Assembly (NCBI GenBank): GCA_012862575.1
Contig: BLSF01000007.1
Location: forward strand, 372,001-436,000
Direction: 5' to 3'
DNA length: 64,000 nucleotides
From: Parietichytrium sp. I65-24A
Lineage: Eukaryota; Sar; Bigyra; Thraustochytrida; Thraustochytriidae
Both the position numbers and the translations under genes were made by a program. Under the pieces are notes generated by a model. The model saw only the letters and a list, made by a program, of their open reading frames with translations. It had not been told where the DNA came from and did no database searches. Shown here piece after piece: positions 8,419 to 18,350 of this stretch. Position 1 is the stretch's first letter. Each line of letters starts with the position of its first letter.

Positions 8419-11019
8419 TTATGTTGCGCCGGTCGAGTTGGTGTTCACACGCCTTGATCGACCATGAATGTATTTTCTGACCATATTATCGGTGTTTGTT
8501 GTCTCAGCTGCAGTGTGCGCCCCTTGATCGCGAGGGCGCGCTCCAAATATTCTGCAACCCAGCTCATAAGAGAGCCTTGGGAAGAAGGAGAATATGCAGA
8601 ACGAGCTAGTCGTCCATAACATCGTGAATGCAACAATCGTGATGTTTATTGATGCGCTGAGCTCTACAAGAAAGATCATCACGGCAGCGACAGCAAATGA
8701 GAAAATAAGATTGAAAGTTGTCTGCCACAGATACCACGACTCAAAGTATTTCCCATCGCAACTCCGGGCTTGATGAATGAAAAGGAACGAGGTGAAAGCG
8801 ACAAGGAAATAGACCCCCAGTGTGAGACCCGGTCCAGCAGCAGACTCCAGAACGACGCAGTTTAGTGCTGTGTACTCCACATCTCCTGAGACAGTTGTTA
8901 CTTCAACAACGCTGGACCCAAGAGAACCTGTCCAAACGGCAACACAGATTGCACAGAGCGAGTACACCAAGATGGGCGGCAATACTAGCTGGGAGGTCGA
9001 TGATCGAAACGTCGAAGTTGAAGGTGCAGCCCACACTCTGTACCAGTAAAACACTCTACCGAAAAGAAGGGACAGACACGAGGCAAAAGACATTGCCGAA
9101 TTCCAAATGCGAGCACTGCAGACCTCAGGGCTGTTTTCTCCAATTAGCCCTTGAGTTGCGAGGGCGACCCAAATCGCCGAGAGTGCCACGAAAACAAGAT
9201 TGAAACGATGCGCAGATGCCATTTCTGGCCTTCGCCAAACCGCAAACAAGATCACGAGACAGCAAACGCTGAACAAAATGGAAACATATGAATGTGCCCG
9301 GATGAATACAGCAGGAACAGAGTCTCGGTGCGCATAGTTGCAAGGCACTGAGAAGCTGAGAGGAATGTCTACTAGCGACGAATTGCAAAAGCACGAGCTC
9401 TGCTGATTATCGCAAACCATGAATTCCTCGTCAAGCCAAAAGTAATTGATGACACGCTCATTGAGAGCATTGCATTCGGTGATATTCTTCGTCCAGTACA
9501 AAGAAGAACAGGTTGGCCGCGGGGAGATGTATTCTGAGGCAGAAAGCGGCTCGTTCGTTTTCATTTCAGCAGGGAAAACGATGTAAGGGTTGAACACAGC
9601 TTCACCGAGGAATTCCCCTATTTGATTTTGAGCAATGCAAAATGGGTTTGATGCCTGTCCATTTGCATCTAAAGTCAACCTTTCACCAGGGAAAATGGAG
9701 GTGTCGTTGTAATTCTGAATTGCGATCAAAAAGTCGTCCACGGTTCCTGAAGTGCCATTTTGTCTCACAACGGTGCCAATCACGTTCAATGCGAGACGCA
9801 TGCCTTCATAAGCAGTAGCGCCATACCATAACGTTGGAAACTGTTCATCTGGAGAGCGAAATAGAAAAGACTGATCCTGCGCTTCTTCGAGCGTGTCTAG
9901 CTCTTCGAGCCAGGCTAGCGCCTCGAACTTTCGCCATGAGGAGACGAATTCCATGCTGCCCGTTAAGCCAAGACCTGGACTCCACCACAGTCCTGCAAAC
10001 ACCCCGTGGAGAGAGGCTCTGGTGACGTCTTGGTATGCATCGCCTACTGAGTTCAAGATCGATTCAATATCAGCGATGTCAGTTCCCCTTGCTCCGTATG
10101 AGATTGCTTTAAAGCTCATGTTGTGCATCAGGAGCTGGCGATGCATCAAGACAAAATCCCGTGAGTGTGCATCCACTAGAAAAGCGTTTGCGGTCTTGTC
10201 TCCGAGACCGACTTTGTCTTTTATGTCGTCTAGTAGCGGGGCAAATTGTTTGGGATCCGTGTAGACGTTGTACGGGAAGCTGCTGTTATAGACCACTTCG
10301 AGCTTGCCATTGCTTTTTGAGGCGTATTCCAAGATACCATCTCTATAAGACTCGCCGTGTGAAGCGTCTTCCCATAGCAGCACAATTTTCAACGAGCTAG
10401 GCAAAGATGTGCCCAGACACGAGTCTAAAAAGAGCATGGTCGACTCTGCCAGCTTCGAGACTGGAGATACCACCCCAAACGCGTAAGGGTTGCCCTCGAA
10501 GATGGGTGAATCTGCACCGCCGGCAGTGATGAATGGTACTTGATGTTCCTGCGCCCAACTAGCTTTCAGCACCTCTCTTGAAGAAGAGTAACCCCCTAAA
10601 ACAATGACGGTGTTTCCCTTCGCAATCTCCTCTTCGTACTCTTCTGTCATTTTAGCTCCGATGAGGTCTTTGTTCTTAGTTAAGCCGGTGACATCCACAA
10701 GCCGCATTGTGACATTGACTTCGGCTCCCTCTTCGCCAATCGTTCGCCGTAGCACCGTACTGCCTGTGTCGGGCACAACGTATTTGTTGTACAGCTCAGA
10801 TGCCTCCTTAGGACTCAATTTTCCGATATTTTCAACCCCAAAGGCTTCCAAGAACGCGAGTTTGTACGCCTTCGCATAATAGATCTCCTGATTCGTGTGA
10901 ACATACGGCGAAAACGCAACGAAGCACAGCACAACGTACTCCATCGCGGCTGCGCAACTCACACAGAGGGAGAAGACCACACAGCAAACCACCACCGGCT
11001 GCGCCATTAGCCGCGCCAT
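8419..11019 (-). CDS. Class C (family 3) G-protein-coupled receptor
   Basis: This 866-residue receptor has a signal peptide (about 1-25), an extracellular Venus-flytrap or periplasmic-binding-protein-like ligand domain (about 30-500), a short Cys-rich linker (504-560, eight or more Cys) and seven hydrophobic segments at about 573-595, 606-622, 637-655, 679-697, 731-749, 767-785 and 791-813, then a short basic, Ser/Thr-rich cytoplasmic tail. The order matches GABA-B or glutamate-type receptors, and the ligand domain resembles bacterial ABC amino-acid/amide-binding proteins (segment WYGATAYEGMRLAL near 398-411). Several N-x-S/T sites lie in the ectodomain. The ATG at 11019 starts the signal peptide. 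Ligand and G-protein partner cannot be told. The product should lie in the plasma membrane, sensing amino acids or small amides (inference). Confidence 0.88.
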   Translation of the reverse strand: MARLMAQPVVVCCVVFSLCVSCAAAMEYVVLCFVAFSPYVHTNQEIYYAKAYKLAFLEAFGVENIGKLSPKEASELYNKYVVPDTGSTVLRRTIGEEGAEVNVTMRLVDVTGLTKNKDLIGAKMTEEYEEEIAKGNTVIVLGGYSSSREVLKASWAQEHQVPFITAGGADSPIFEGNPYAFGVVSPVSKLAESTMLFLDSCLGTSLPSSLKIVLLWEDASHGESYRDGILEYASKSNGKLEVVYNSSFPYNVYTDPKQFAPLLDDIKDKVGLGDKTANAFLVDAHSRDFVLMHRQLLMHNMSFKAISYGARGTDIADIESILNSVGDAYQDVTRASLHGVFAGLWWSPGLGLTGSMEFVSSWRKFEALAWLEELDTLEEAQDQSFLFRSPDEQFPTLWYGATAYEGMRLALNVIGTVVRQNGTSGTVDDFLIAIQNYNDTSIFPGERLTLDANGQASNPFCIAQNQIGEFLGEAVFNPYIVFPAEMKTNEPLSASEYISPRPTCSSLYWTKNITECNALNERVINYFWLDEEFMVCDNQQSSCFCNSSLVDIPLSFSVPCNYAHRDSVPAVFIRAHSYVSILFSVCCLVILFAVWRRPEMASAHRFNLVFVALSAIWVALATQGLIGENSPEVCSARIWNSAMSFASCLSLLFGRVFYWYRVWAAPSTSTFRSSTSQLVLPPILVYSLCAICVAVWTGSLGSSVVEVTTVSGDVEYTALNCVVLESAAGPGLTLGVYFLVAFTSFLFIHQARSCDGKYFESWYLWQTTFNLIFSFAVAAVMIFLVELSASINITIVAFTMLWTTSSFCIFSFFPRLSYELGCRIFGARPRDQGAHTAAETTNTDNMVRKYIHGRSRRVNTNSTGAT

Positions 11020-12074
11020 CGCGTGTCAGACGCCCTTCTGTGGCCTCCCGAACTTGCTCGGCCAAACAAAGCCTTTTCCACAGCTATCGGACAGCACGCA
11101 CGCAGGCAGGGCTCTTCCTCAAGCCAGGCTCGTCGTCCCTTTTCTTCCGCCTTCAACTTGGCGTGGACCGAGGAGGTTTGTGGGGCGCCTTCTTTCACTT
11201 GAGCCTTCTCTTTTCACTTGCTCCTTATGGACTCTCACTGCATCCCACGGTATGAAGTCAATTTTACTGTTGAGAGAACGCCTGACTCAGACTCGAACTC
11301 GCACTTGGAGTTGACCTGTCAAACGGTAAGACTACGCAAGTCCGGGTTACATACAAAAACAGCAACTTGATGGATCCATGAGGGTACCAGTACCGATGTG
11401 TTCGAGTGTACTGACAGCGAGTTTGCATAGAGAGAGAGAGAGTTTCATCTTTGAAGTGGCCAGGGTGTTGGAACGTTGTCGTCCAATTCCGTTTTTCATA
11501 CAGTACTCTACTCTACTGAATAGCTGGTCCTCATGTAGTCGCAGTAGTTTTGCAATGTAACAGGTGCAAGCAATAGTTGTTGCCGGTGGGTGGGCTTGCT
11601 GCCAGTGAGACGCGGCTTGCACGTCTACTTCAATGCGCAGTCCACGATGCTCCGCCCAACTCCGCCCCAATACCCGCCTTCCCGAGAGAAAGGAAGGAAG
11701 GAAGGAATAAATCGTTGAATTTTGATGAGAAAGCAGTTCATTTTCTAATTTTAAGTGCTTGGTTCATGGGGGAATGAATACATATATAATATCTCAATCG
11801 TTTTATGAGTCTTCAAAGGCAAGGAGGAAGCCTTTCGTTTAAAATGTTCGGGCATTTATTTCCGAAACTCTCTTTTTGGCGTGACTGGTGCAGACAATGG
11901 TCTTTCTGAAACCGGAGTGGCAGTTGGTCCTAGTACCGCCTGTCGAAGATCACAACAATCGCAAATAGTGGCGTTCACATGTGGATTTCACTTCAGGGAA
12001 ATCGTGCGACCCTATTCGCCTTCTGTGAGGCTGTTTTATTATGCATGTTTCTCAGCAGCACCGACACTGCTAGC
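11020..12074. other. Intergenic region 5' of the GPCR gene
   Basis: This stretch of about 1.05 kb lies between two minus-strand genes. It holds a GGAA microsatellite near 11690-11707 and a short GA run near 11411. No convincing reading frame or RNA gene is seen. Confidence 0.5.
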
Positions 12075-13175
12075 CTAAGACTTGACTCTCCGCCGGAGTT
12101 GTTGCAGCTCCATGGCCATTGCATCCTTCTCAAGCTTGAGCCTCTTAATTTCAGAGACATACTGGTCATGAGTGCGCACGATTGCTGCAGATGTGGCTTC
12201 CTCCAAGGCTTTGACTCGTTGCATTCTGCTTAGCGCCACTTGGTCCTTGAGCTCTCGAATCCGATCATCCATTTCATGCATCTCTTTGCGTGTATTGTCC
12301 AGCTCCTCTTGCCTGGAATTTAGCAGCTTCTTCAGCGTGGCAAGTTCCTTTTCGGGATTATGTTTTGTGGAGTGAAGTGCCATAAACTGCTCAAGTGCCG
12401 CTCTGAGAGCGCGGAGTGGGCCGCTTAGGCCGCTCGATAGCAATGCAGCGGACTCCATTTGAGGTAACGTCGGGGCTGAGGACTCTGAGCAGGCTAATAT
12501 TATCTGGTCCACTATGTAAAAGACTTCATTCGAGAGCATCTGCTCCAATCCTGCGCGAGAGCGCTCGTTCTCCTCCAGCGTTTCGTTCCGGTGTCGAAGG
12601 GATCTAATTGTTTGAACCAATGCCCGAATCACCTGAGAGTTTGACTTGTTGAGATCCGCCCGGAGTGCTGCGCGGGATTGACTAACTTTGACGTCCTCTT
12701 TTCGCAGCTTTTTCTCGATACTCTGGTGAAGCGAAAGCCGCTTGAGGGCCTCCGAGGCAACCTCAGCCTCTGACCATCCCATTTCCTCAAACAGCGCCAT
12801 AGACGCAACTAACTCTTTTTGCAGCCTTTCCTTCCCGCTAGGTTTTGCTGTCGGTGCGTCAAGTTTCGTTTCATAGACATCGTCTCGTGGAGCATCCACG
12901 GCATTTTTGAGTGCAGGCAATGTTAATTTTTCTGAGGAAACCTTTTGCAATGTGGGCAAAACCCCCGAGTACCTTGACATTGCGTACGCATCTCTATCAC
13001 TTTCCGCCGGCCTGGGCTTGACAGTGGCCTCCTTCATGCGCCCATTGTCATCAAAGTGTTCGTGTGCAACCGCCTTCCATTCTTGCTCCCTACTGGCGAG
13101 TACCTTCTCAAAATCCAGCCTGAACTTGGGCTGCTTCTTCACCGTTATGTTCTTGAACAGATCGTTGTCCTCCAT
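12075..13175 (-). CDS. Coiled-coil protein of unknown function
   Basis: This 366-residue protein was not recognised. The ATG at 13175 is the first in frame; the frame continues about 80 nt upstream without another ATG before a TGA. The N-terminal 110 residues are charged and probably disordered. The middle (about 125-250) has predicted helices including LVQTIRSLRHRNETLEENER. The C-terminal 90 residues form a clear heptad coiled coil (ELATLKKLLNSRQEELDNTR and onward) ending in LQQLRRRVKS. There is no signal peptide, membrane segment or enzyme motif. A structural or cytoskeleton-associated role is possible but not shown. An upstream coding exon cannot be excluded because the region just 5' stays open. 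Confidence 0.7.
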   Translation of the reverse strand: MEDNDLFKNITVKKQPKFRLDFEKVLASREQEWKAVAHEHFDDNGRMKEATVKPRPAESDRDAYAMSRYSGVLPTLQKVSSEKLTLPALKNAVDAPRDDVYETKLDAPTAKPSGKERLQKELVASMALFEEMGWSEAEVASEALKRLSLHQSIEKKLRKEDVKVSQSRAALRADLNKSNSQVIRALVQTIRSLRHRNETLEENERSRAGLEQMLSNEVFYIVDQIILACSESSAPTLPQMESAALLSSGLSGPLRALRAALEQFMALHSTKHNPEKELATLKKLLNSRQEELDNTRKEMHEMDDRIRELKDQVALSRMQRVKALEEATSAAIVRTHDQYVSEIKRLKLEKDAMAMELQQLRRRVKS

Positions 13176-13311
13176 TACGACTTGCACCCGTTCATTCCTA
13201 TCGCGCTCTTGTGCTTTGGCGGCCGAACTGATCAGTGCCAATCGAGTGCTTGGCGCTCAGATTCCCGACTCTACGACCAGAAACAGCCCTCTGCGTCCTC
13301 CTCCCAACCCC

Positions 13312-13346
13312 CAACTCTCAACTCTCAACTCCAAACACCAAACACC
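13312..13346. repeat. Period-7 arrays (CAACTCT x3, AAACACC x2)
   Basis: Two different 7-nt units lie back to back: CAACTCT, CAACTCT, CAACTCC at 13312-13332, then AAACACC twice at 13333-13346. They sit about 140 nt upstream of the coiled-coil gene's ATG. Confidence 0.85.
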
Positions 13347-15287
13347 CAAAACCGAGCTCCCAGCTTTGAACTGCGCAACACTAAAGCTCTGCGCGTGGAA
13401 TGCGAGGAGCAGCTTCTTTCGACCGCGCTCTTGGCGTAGCAGGTGCCGCACGCTTGGTGTCAACAACAGTGCAGCGTTCTCTGCTCTTACTGCCGCTCAC
13501 ACATGCTCGCACACTGCCGAGAAACCTGCCTTCTGTGTGTTGCACTTTCGCTCTTCACTAAGGACTTGGCTTGGTCTTTCACACTGTCACTGTTGCAAAT
13601 TAATCCATTTCGCACCTCTCCCCATCGTCAAATGCTTTCAAGTACGAAGGAGCATACAGTGACCACATCTTACCAAACCCCGTCCGTGGAAACACTCCGA
13701 TACTAATCATCACGTTAGTCTGGTATTGAAAGCACATGGGTCTCGGCACACATTCGCTGTCTTCTGCGCAGCGGAAGTTAGGCGGAAGGATAGAGGAAGG
13801 CTACCGGCGCTGGAGTGTGCAAAGGGTCCGCGTCGGAGGAAGTTTCAAGTATATTCAAGACTCTTCAATGGAAGTCAAGAAAGAATGAGGAACTGATCGA
13901 TGAGCTCCGGATCTCACTTGTCCAGCATCCAAGACACAACCAAGATGCGCAAGATGCGAATGACGTACTCGATACCCGTACTTTGCCACCACACTCTGCA
14001 TGTACTGAGTGCTACGTTACACTGACTTTGAGTTCATCTTCTCATACTCACACACTCCCAAATCCCGAGAAAGTCAGTGCAAAGACACACAGTTTATTAC
14101 AGTCCAGATTCTTCGCATGAGCACGGCCTTGCTGAGCGTGCTAGTGTCAGTAACTCGGTGCCTTCTGCACAGTTTGTCCAAGTTGTGTTGGAGTCTTGGG
14201 AAGAACTTTCGAGGAAAACGCACCCCTGCAGTCGTGCATAAGGTCTTGCACTTTGTCAAGTCAAGGATCCTTGAAATTGGTGAAATTGGTGGGTGAGTTC
14301 GAGTCAGCTTAGCTGCGATTGCGCTTGACAAATGAGAATGTGCACCCATTTTTTCCTAGCAGTCACAAAATTTGGAAAGAGAGGCTGCACAATGAACATG
14401 ATTGCTTTCATTGCTGATCACCGCTGTTATCTGTTGTGCGAAATGCGTTCGTCAGCCATTTCACCTCCCCCAGCATCGCTCCCATCACCTGCACGTTTAG
14501 CGAATTTAATAATACCCCATCAGCCTCCTCCAAATTCTGGGGGCCATGACCAGGTGGCCCCCTGACCATCCCATCGACATCACCGACCTTACCAACGTTA
14601 TCTATGACTCGAATAGGCGTCGCCAGAGGTTGGCTACATCGCCTAAATAACTTCTACGTGACGCGCTAAAGCTAGCTTGCCTCTTAACGGTATGCTACGA
14701 GGTAAGCAAACGGTAGCGAACCTAAGCAGGAGCCGCTGCTGTAGTAGCGTGGTGTAGGGTCGTGGTATGGCCGAAGATTGGATTGGTATTCATTTGCCTA
14801 ACCATTTTTGAAATTTCCGAGACAGTGAACGATGATCAAAAACACATCAAATGTTTTGACGTCACAGTCGACGGCTCTTGCTGCTCTTGCGCTTGCGCGA
14901 CACCGCTGAAAGAAAGAAAGCTAAAGAGCGTTCCAGCCACCCCAGTGGCAAAAGAGAAAAAGGACGAAATTGTGCACTCGTACTCAATACTGTGGGACAT
15001 CAAAGTCCGACGAAAATGGATGACCGAAACTTTTTGGCCTTGATTCGATCCAATTTTCTTTCTCTGCGGTGATGCAGTCTGTACAAGTCTGTACCATCGA
15101 CTTACCTCCAGTCGAGCGAAGAAATGGTGCGGAGTGAGCAAGCTCTGACTATAAAGCGTTCGCAAGTCACAGCCCAACATTCAAAATTTTCAAAATCAGA
15201 ATTCAGAAGATGATGTGGTTATTCTGGATTGGTGTTGAGATGTGCACAAGATGAGAGTGTTCATGAGAAGTCTCCGTTCGCAGAGAG

Positions 15288-15329
15288 TCCATCCTCCATC
15301 CTCCAACCTCCATCCTCCATCCTCCATCC
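15288..15329. repeat. Period-7 minisatellite (TCCATCC x6)
   Basis: Six tandem 7-nt units, five identical and one TCCAACC, are followed by a degenerate TTGAACAGG-like doublet. Confidence 0.9.
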
Positions 15330-16620
15330 TGAACAGGTTGAACATGGTTGAACAGGCGTGATGAAATAAGTTATGCATCCGTCGACGGTACTGAAGTACT
15401 ACTATGGTAATCGATTGACATGTGACTCACATCGCAAGAACGTTTGTTTACGAGTCGTCACGGCGTCATGTAAGCTTCTGTATGCCTGTTCCAGCCGCGA
15501 CATTCATTCATGGAACAGCAAATTCACTGTCAACCCTGATTCCTGACACTCCTGACACTGCCAAACTCGATTTCATGGTTGCTCTCCTACCGCAGAGCGA
15601 TAAGGTTCGATAGGAAGGAGATGGAAGGAGTCAAGACCACCATCACTGCCATCCCCACCATCGCCAATTCACTACCGAATAGCTCTAACATATACCTGCG
15701 CTGGGCCTCTCCAGCTACGGCCGAATCAGGAGTACTCTTACTCTTACTCTGGATCCATCTCTAGGCTCTCTCTCTCTCTCTCCAGCATGCCTTTACGAGG
15801 CACTATGGACCTGCAACTGGCAGTCTGGCTTAGCACTTTTTGTTTTCAAACAGAATCAAAAAGAATTCAGGCCAGGCAAGGCAAGGCAAGGCAATGATGA
15901 TGGATGGGCAATTGATTGAATCAAGATGGACAAAAAAAATAAATGTGCAGTAACTTAGTTCCGCCAGCGCCGCGCCTTTGCAATGTCAAATGTCCCGCAG
16001 AGAAAGGGAGATAAGTAAAGAATGAATTAATCATTCCGAAAGTTGTTTCCTTCCATCTAGTAGAGAGAGGATGAAATGATGAAAGAGGTACCGCGAGGAG
16101 AAGGAAAGGAAGGAAAAAGAAAAGAGAGAGAGAGAGAGCCTTTCAAAGAGGCGACTGACTCATCATCATCCTTCAGCCCTAGGGCCGCATCTACGTGAAA
16201 CTGGATTCCCTCACAGCGACATCTGTGGCATCTCCCAGCGAAACCAAGCCTGCTTAGCCGCCGCCTATCCCTTCGCCCTAATCAGCTGCTTGCCTCCACT
16301 GCCCTATCCTCGCTTCCTCCCTTCCTCCACCGACTCATAGGCCATCATAGCCGCTCAAATTGGAAAATATTCCAAGAAAATCGAAGAAATTCGAAGAAAT
16401 TCGAACAAGTGCGAGCAACGAAAACCCAGGAAATCAATTTCCAAGTCTCCATCCCCGCCGCTACCCTTCCCGCTAATCACTCCCTACCACCATCTTACCG
16501 CCACTCCCACCGAACCGCCTAGTCTCCCAGGTCATAGCGCCGGCTAGCCGAAAGCGGTGGGAGCTTCGGCAGCGGATAGTGGGGGTAGCGGGGGTAGCGG
16601 AAACGGTAGGAGGGAGACAG

Positions 16621-16651
<31 letters not shown>

Positions 16652-16661
16652 AGAGAGAGAA
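16621..16661. repeat. GA dinucleotide microsatellite
   Basis: Thirteen GA units, a short AATGA interruption and another GA run lie about 105-145 nt upstream of the REF/SRPP-like start codon, purine-rich on that gene's sense strand. Confidence 0.9.
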
Positions 16662-16764
16662 AAAGATGAGGAAGATGTGAGGAAGAGGGTTTGGTGTTGG
16701 CAGATCCCAAACGCAAGAGCGACGTTGAGTGCGAAGAGCAAGGGAGAGTAAAAGGATAAGCAAG

Positions 16765-17931
16765 ATGGCGGAAGTGTCGAACCAAGTGACGCACGACAAG
16801 AAGCTGGCGCCACTGGGGTCGCTGGTGGGAGTGAGTTTGGAGAACTACAAGTGGGCGAAGGACTACGTGACCAGCAACAAGACGCTGGGACCACGCGTGG
16901 GACCAATCCTCAACTACACGGAGGAGACCACCAAGTCGGTGCTGAAGAAGAGCCCGATCCAGGTGGAGGATGTGGTGAGCGCGATTGACTCGCGCGTGGA
17001 AAAGTCGGTCAACTACGCGAGCTCGACCATCCAGGGAGTCCGCGAGGCGCCTGGCAAGCTCAAGAGCAACACCCTGACCTACGTTCACGACAAGCTTAAC
17101 GCACTCCGCGTGGACAAGGAGGATGTCACCGCAGAGCAGCTCGGAATCACCACCATCGCATCTGATGCCAAGGTGATCACTGCTGAGCGCCTCAGCATGC
17201 TTTTGGACGCAAGTGAAGGATACTTGGTTCAGTACCTCCCTGTGTCCGATGAGGACAAGAAGGCCCTTAAGGTAGAAGCTTCGCGCGGAGAGTTCAAGCC
17301 AATCGTCATGCGCGCTGGTAAGCAGGGCAAGGTTGCGGCCAAGCGCATCCAAGAGTCTGCTATCTCCCGCGTGTCTGGACTCAAGAAGCGCACCGGAGAG
17401 GTTGTGCATGTCGACCTCGTAAAGTACTCCGAGTTTTTGGACCGCCAGAAGGACAACGTCAAGCAGACTGTGTACATTACCGTCGAGAAGTTTGACCAGA
17501 AACTCGTCCAGCCAACCAAGGATGTCGTTAACAAGGGAACCGAGGCTGTTAAGACCCGCGTTATTAACCCAACCAAGGAGAGAATTCAGTCCATCGAACT
17601 CCCATTCAAAGACCGCGTCGTCCGTGTGTGGACCGTCGTCGGCGACGAGTACAACCAGCGCGTAGTGCAGCCTAGGGATCAGATTGTACAAATGTTCCGC
17701 GAGGAGCTCGCTACTCAGCGCGCTCTGGCTAAGGAGAAGTCTGGAGAGGACTTGACCATCACTGCCGGACTCAAGGCGGTCATTGCTGCTGCTCGCTCCC
17801 GTCTGTCCAAGGAGTGGGAGGTTCGTGTTAGCCCAACCATTGCTCGCATGATGGGCAAGGAGGGTGAGTTCGAAGAGGAGGAGGAGGAGAAGAGCTTTGG
17901 CGATGAGGAGGAGGAGGTTGTTTCCGAGTAA
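16765..17931 (+). CDS. REF/SRPP-like lipid-droplet surface protein
   Basis: This 388-residue protein has the pattern of the rubber elongation factor / small rubber particle protein family. An N-terminal block (about 15-90) contains YKWAKDYVTSNKTLGPRVGP and a helix ending IDSRVEKSVNYASS, comparable to the plant block in which PLKPGVETVEG is followed by VDRKVD. Repeated amphipathic helices follow, and the C-terminus is very acidic (about 366-388). There is no signal peptide or membrane span. Plant relatives coat lipid droplets or rubber particles, and oleaginous protists use comparable proteins on oil bodies. Location on droplets is inferred. ATG context AAGATGG is good. Codons are strongly biased (Lys nearly always AAG), suggesting high expression. 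A GA repeat lies upstream and an AATAAA 60 nt after the stop. A perilipin-type droplet protein is the alternative. Confidence 0.78.
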   Translation: MAEVSNQVTHDKKLAPLGSLVGVSLENYKWAKDYVTSNKTLGPRVGPILNYTEETTKSVLKKSPIQVEDVVSAIDSRVEKSVNYASSTIQGVREAPGKLKSNTLTYVHDKLNALRVDKEDVTAEQLGITTIASDAKVITAERLSMLLDASEGYLVQYLPVSDEDKKALKVEASRGEFKPIVMRAGKQGKVAAKRIQESAISRVSGLKKRTGEVVHVDLVKYSEFLDRQKDNVKQTVYITVEKFDQKLVQPTKDVVNKGTEAVKTRVINPTKERIQSIELPFKDRVVRVWTVVGDEYNQRVVQPRDQIVQMFREELATQRALAKEKSGEDLTITAGLKAVIAAARSRLSKEWEVRVSPTIARMMGKEGEFEEEEEEKSFGDEEEEVVSE

Positions 17932-18350
17932 ACAGAACTTTTCTGCCCACAGCCAAGCCGTCTTCAGCTTCAAGGCCCAGTAGATTCTCGAAATAAATTG
18001 ATATAAATGAAATTTCTCGTCCGTTAGTGAGCGAGAGGGAATAGCTTTGCTATTACCCAGCGCTGCTAACAAAGATGTCAACTACACGATATATTTCTGC
18101 TTTTAGAGGTTCCTGGAGTTCCTGGTTCCGATGTCAACATTTCATCAATAAAAAGGTTCCGAGGTATCCCTCATAGGAAACGCGAGCAAGGCCAAAATAC
18201 CAAGAAATACCATTGCTTTTGACGCTTTCGTTCCAATGTCAACGTTCGAAAGTCAACTGAGAGTTGCCACCAAATTACGAAATAGAAAACTAACACAAAA
18301 TACATTTTCAGTGAGCAAGGCCATGGTTTTAACACTTTGGCGTGTTGAAG
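17932..18350. other. Convergent 3' intergenic region with poly(A) signal
   Basis: These 419 nt lie between the stop codons of the REF/SRPP-like and ULK4-like genes. A canonical AATAAA occurs at 17992-17997, sense for the plus-strand gene. No gene is seen. Confidence 0.5.
17992..17997 (+). terminator. Probable AATAAA polyadenylation signal
   Basis: An AATAAA hexamer 60 nt downstream of the REF/SRPP-like stop codon, in an AT-rich context, is well placed for 3' end formation. Confidence 0.45.

Larger units (their letters stand above)
13176..16764. other. 3.6 kb gene-free divergent region
   Basis: Between the coiled-coil gene and the REF/SRPP-like gene I find only short scattered frames that do not look coding. 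Content includes period-7 arrays (13312-13346 and 15288-15329), a GGCAA pentamer run near 15880-15900, an AAATTCGAAG run near 16380-16405 and the GA microsatellite at 16621-16661. A small gene split by introns could be missed here. Confidence 0.5.

Noticed and set aside
14265-14315. GAGTTCGAGTCAGC as a possible tRNA T-arm
   Set aside because: The stem does not pair fully and no D-arm or acceptor stem can be found upstream.
16519-18081. A 520-residue open frame on the minus strand opposite the REF/SRPP-like gene
   Set aside because: It is Leu/Val/His-rich antisense of strongly biased GAG/AAG/GTC codons, lacks domains and runs into simple-repeat sequence. The plus-strand gene explains the open frame.
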